The notes beneath the pieces are model-generated. The model was not told the origin of the DNA. It did no database searches and worked only from the letters and a program-made list of their open reading frames with translations. From Chrysomallon squamiferum (lineage: Eukaryota; Mollusca; Gastropoda; Neomphalida; Peltospiridae), in the NCBI GenBank assembly GCA_012295275.1, contig CM022670.1, positions 19,533,698 to 19,597,697 on the forward strand: DNA of 64,000 bases, read 5' to 3'. Each line of letters starts with the position of its first letter. Position 1 is the first letter of the stretch. This document shows positions 62,591 to 64,000 of this stretch, one piece after another. The position numbers and the translations under genes are program-made.

Positions 62591-62634
<44 letters not shown>
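62591..62634. repeat. CA microsatellite truncating a gene D EGF relic
   Basis: About 22 CA units directly abut the decayed EGF exon start at about 62640 and occupy the place of its missing part. Confidence 0.85.
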
Positions 62635-62638
<4 letters not shown>

Positions 62639-62884
62639 CCATTGCAATATCGCTTTGAACAACGCAGAGTTAAGTTAAGTCCATATGTCCATAAATTTAG
62701 CAACTCATTCTAAAATGTGACTTTTATTTCGTTATCATTTTAATAAATTACCCACACAAAATGTGACCTATATGTATGTACCTGTGTGATTAATGTTCAG
62801 AGACAAAGTAAACAGATTTATATCCTTTATAAAAGAAAAAGATTTATCTTACCTTCAGTGCAGCTATAGTTTTTCCGACCTGAA

Positions 62885-63990
62885 TTCATCAGTGTAATTA
62901 GGTCGCCATTGTGAACATAGAGAAAACTAATGACTTACCCAGTCACAAATTTTCCATTGTTATTTTTCTTCTTTGTGTATTAATTGATATATGATATCAA
63001 ATAAATAAATAAATAAAATGACAAACAAACAAACAAATTATTATGCGAGAAGTAAAGTTATAAAACTATTCATATTTGGAAGAATATTATTGTTACGATT
63101 GTTGTGGTTGTTACTGTTATTTTTCTTGTAGTTGACGATGATAAGTGATGGTGATGCTGGTGGATATATTACAATACTATAAATACTTCAGTAACTATAT
63201 GCTGTTCTTTTATGTTGTTCGTAAAAAGTATTCTGTTGTTTACATTTCTGCTTAGAAGGGGATATGTATATTTGATGTTTTTTTGTTGTTTTTTTGTGTT
63301 TTTTTTGCTTTTGTGTGTGTGTGTTTGTTTGTGTATGTGTCTATGTGTGTGTGTGTGTGTTTATGTTTAGAAAATTGAACGAAAACTATATGTGTCAGTT
63401 AATTGGTACAATTAATCATTACTGGTAACAGTGTGGCTGTATACAAATTTTGTATCAGTTTCATTAATATTTAAATCGATACGTTCAGTTAACTTTCCTA
63501 TGTAGTTTATAGTATCATACATAAAGATTTGCTCCTTTGTATATTGCGTCTGTGCTGTGTACTACTATTAATACTACTACCACTACTACTACTCTTTCTG
63601 TTATCACAACTGTAACTACTACTACAACCTTCCTTTTTTTTTCTTTCTTTTCTTTCTATTTTATCCAGTTTATTTTTCCGTATTGGTATAATTATATAGT
63701 ATGTTTACTGCTACATTTGTTTGTTGTTGTTTTAGATGTTGTTGTTGCTGTTATTATTATTATTGTTATTATTATTTTTATTATTATTTTTATCGTGATT
63801 ATTATTATTATTATAGTTTTTATTTCCAAATTAATACATCGTTTTATTGTATTTTCCGGAAAAAATGAACAAGACTATAGATGCAGACACATGAACAGAA
63901 ACATGCTTCGCGCATTTTAACTGCACTTTAAAAGTTTTGCTCCCGTGACACATCAATGATTATGGTGAAGTTAACGGAAGTAAACATCTG
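62885..63990. repeat. Gene D upstream module (copy of gene C upstream region)
   Basis: Matches 55352-55870 and, more weakly, 58925-59200, including GATACGTTCAGTT and the TGTATATTGCGTCTGTGCTG-like stretch, in the same orientation relative to the downstream minus-strand gene. No exon was recognised to the window end; the open frame at 63537-63920 is simple sequence. Confidence 0.55.
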
Positions 63991-64000
63991 TAGAAATATG

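Larger units (their letters stand above)
61310..62880 (-). pseudogene. Truncated EGF receptor with tyrosine-rich tail (gene D)
   Basis: From 5' on the minus strand: the last 28 nt of an EGF exon (62880-62853, KNYSCTE then GTAAG); the start of another (about 62705-62640, with TGT changed to TGA and the rest replaced by a CA tract); an EGF exon (62513-62369) of 145 nt, one base too long because of an extra T in a T5G4 run; a membrane-helix exon (62057-61958); and a tail exon (61577-61310). Upstream of 62885 the sequence is the same module that lies upstream of gene C, so the signal-peptide exon and most EGF exons have been deleted. The tail and helix exons are intact. Either a young pseudogene or, less likely, a gene with a new N-terminus. 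Confidence 0.72.

Overview
Eukaryotic nuclear DNA from an animal. It is AT-rich, has GT-AG introns of about 0.1-2.5 kb, uses the standard code and is packed with CA/GT, GA/CT, TTA/TAA and TACA-type microsatellites. Receptor tyrosine phosphatases (RPTPs), calcium-binding EGF domains, an F-type-lectin-like domain and a decayed Tc1/mariner element all point to a metazoan. The domain mix and repeat style suggest a lophotrochozoan, most likely a mollusc (bivalve or cephalopod). The organism call is inference, not proof. The window is one local cluster of related type I membrane receptors, with live, damaged and fossil members. Layout: (1) 1-3915, plus strand, the 3' part of receptor PTP gene A, cut by the window edge. 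(2) 4.5-8.2 kb, its downstream flank, then fossil lectin/EGF exons of a dead gene. (3) 10151-29629, plus strand, gene B, a complete 30-exon model whose splice phases all agree (1257 residues): signal peptide, fucolectin-like domain, 9 EGF repeats, membrane helix, juxtamembrane tyrosine motifs, active-looking PTP domain D1 and dead D2. (4) 29.9-34.5 kb, a copy of gene A's downstream flank followed by more fossil exons. (5) 55293-37158, minus strand, gene C, a 31-coding-exon model: signal peptide, 13 laminin-type EGF repeats, membrane helix, D1, D2. One extra base just after D1 breaks the frame. (6) 55.3-61.1 kb, repeated upstream modules and a 977-bp Tc1 element. (7) 62880-61310, minus strand, gene D, a truncated relative with EGF, membrane helix and a short tyrosine-rich tail (ITAM/ITIM/ITSM-like) instead of phosphatase domains. 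Gene A and its flank (1 to about 7650) are a direct duplicate of the gene B 3' half and flank (25375 to about 33110). Genes A/B and C/D point toward each other. Taken together this looks like a rapidly evolving receptor locus in which similar EGF ectodomains are joined to opposite signalling outputs: a phosphatase in A-C and a phosphotyrosine docking tail in D. The exon phase is uniform (ectodomain exons start and end after the first codon base), which explains how EGF and lectin exons can be duplicated, lost and swapped. The paired-receptor idea is inference; the domain architecture and the damage are read directly from sequence.
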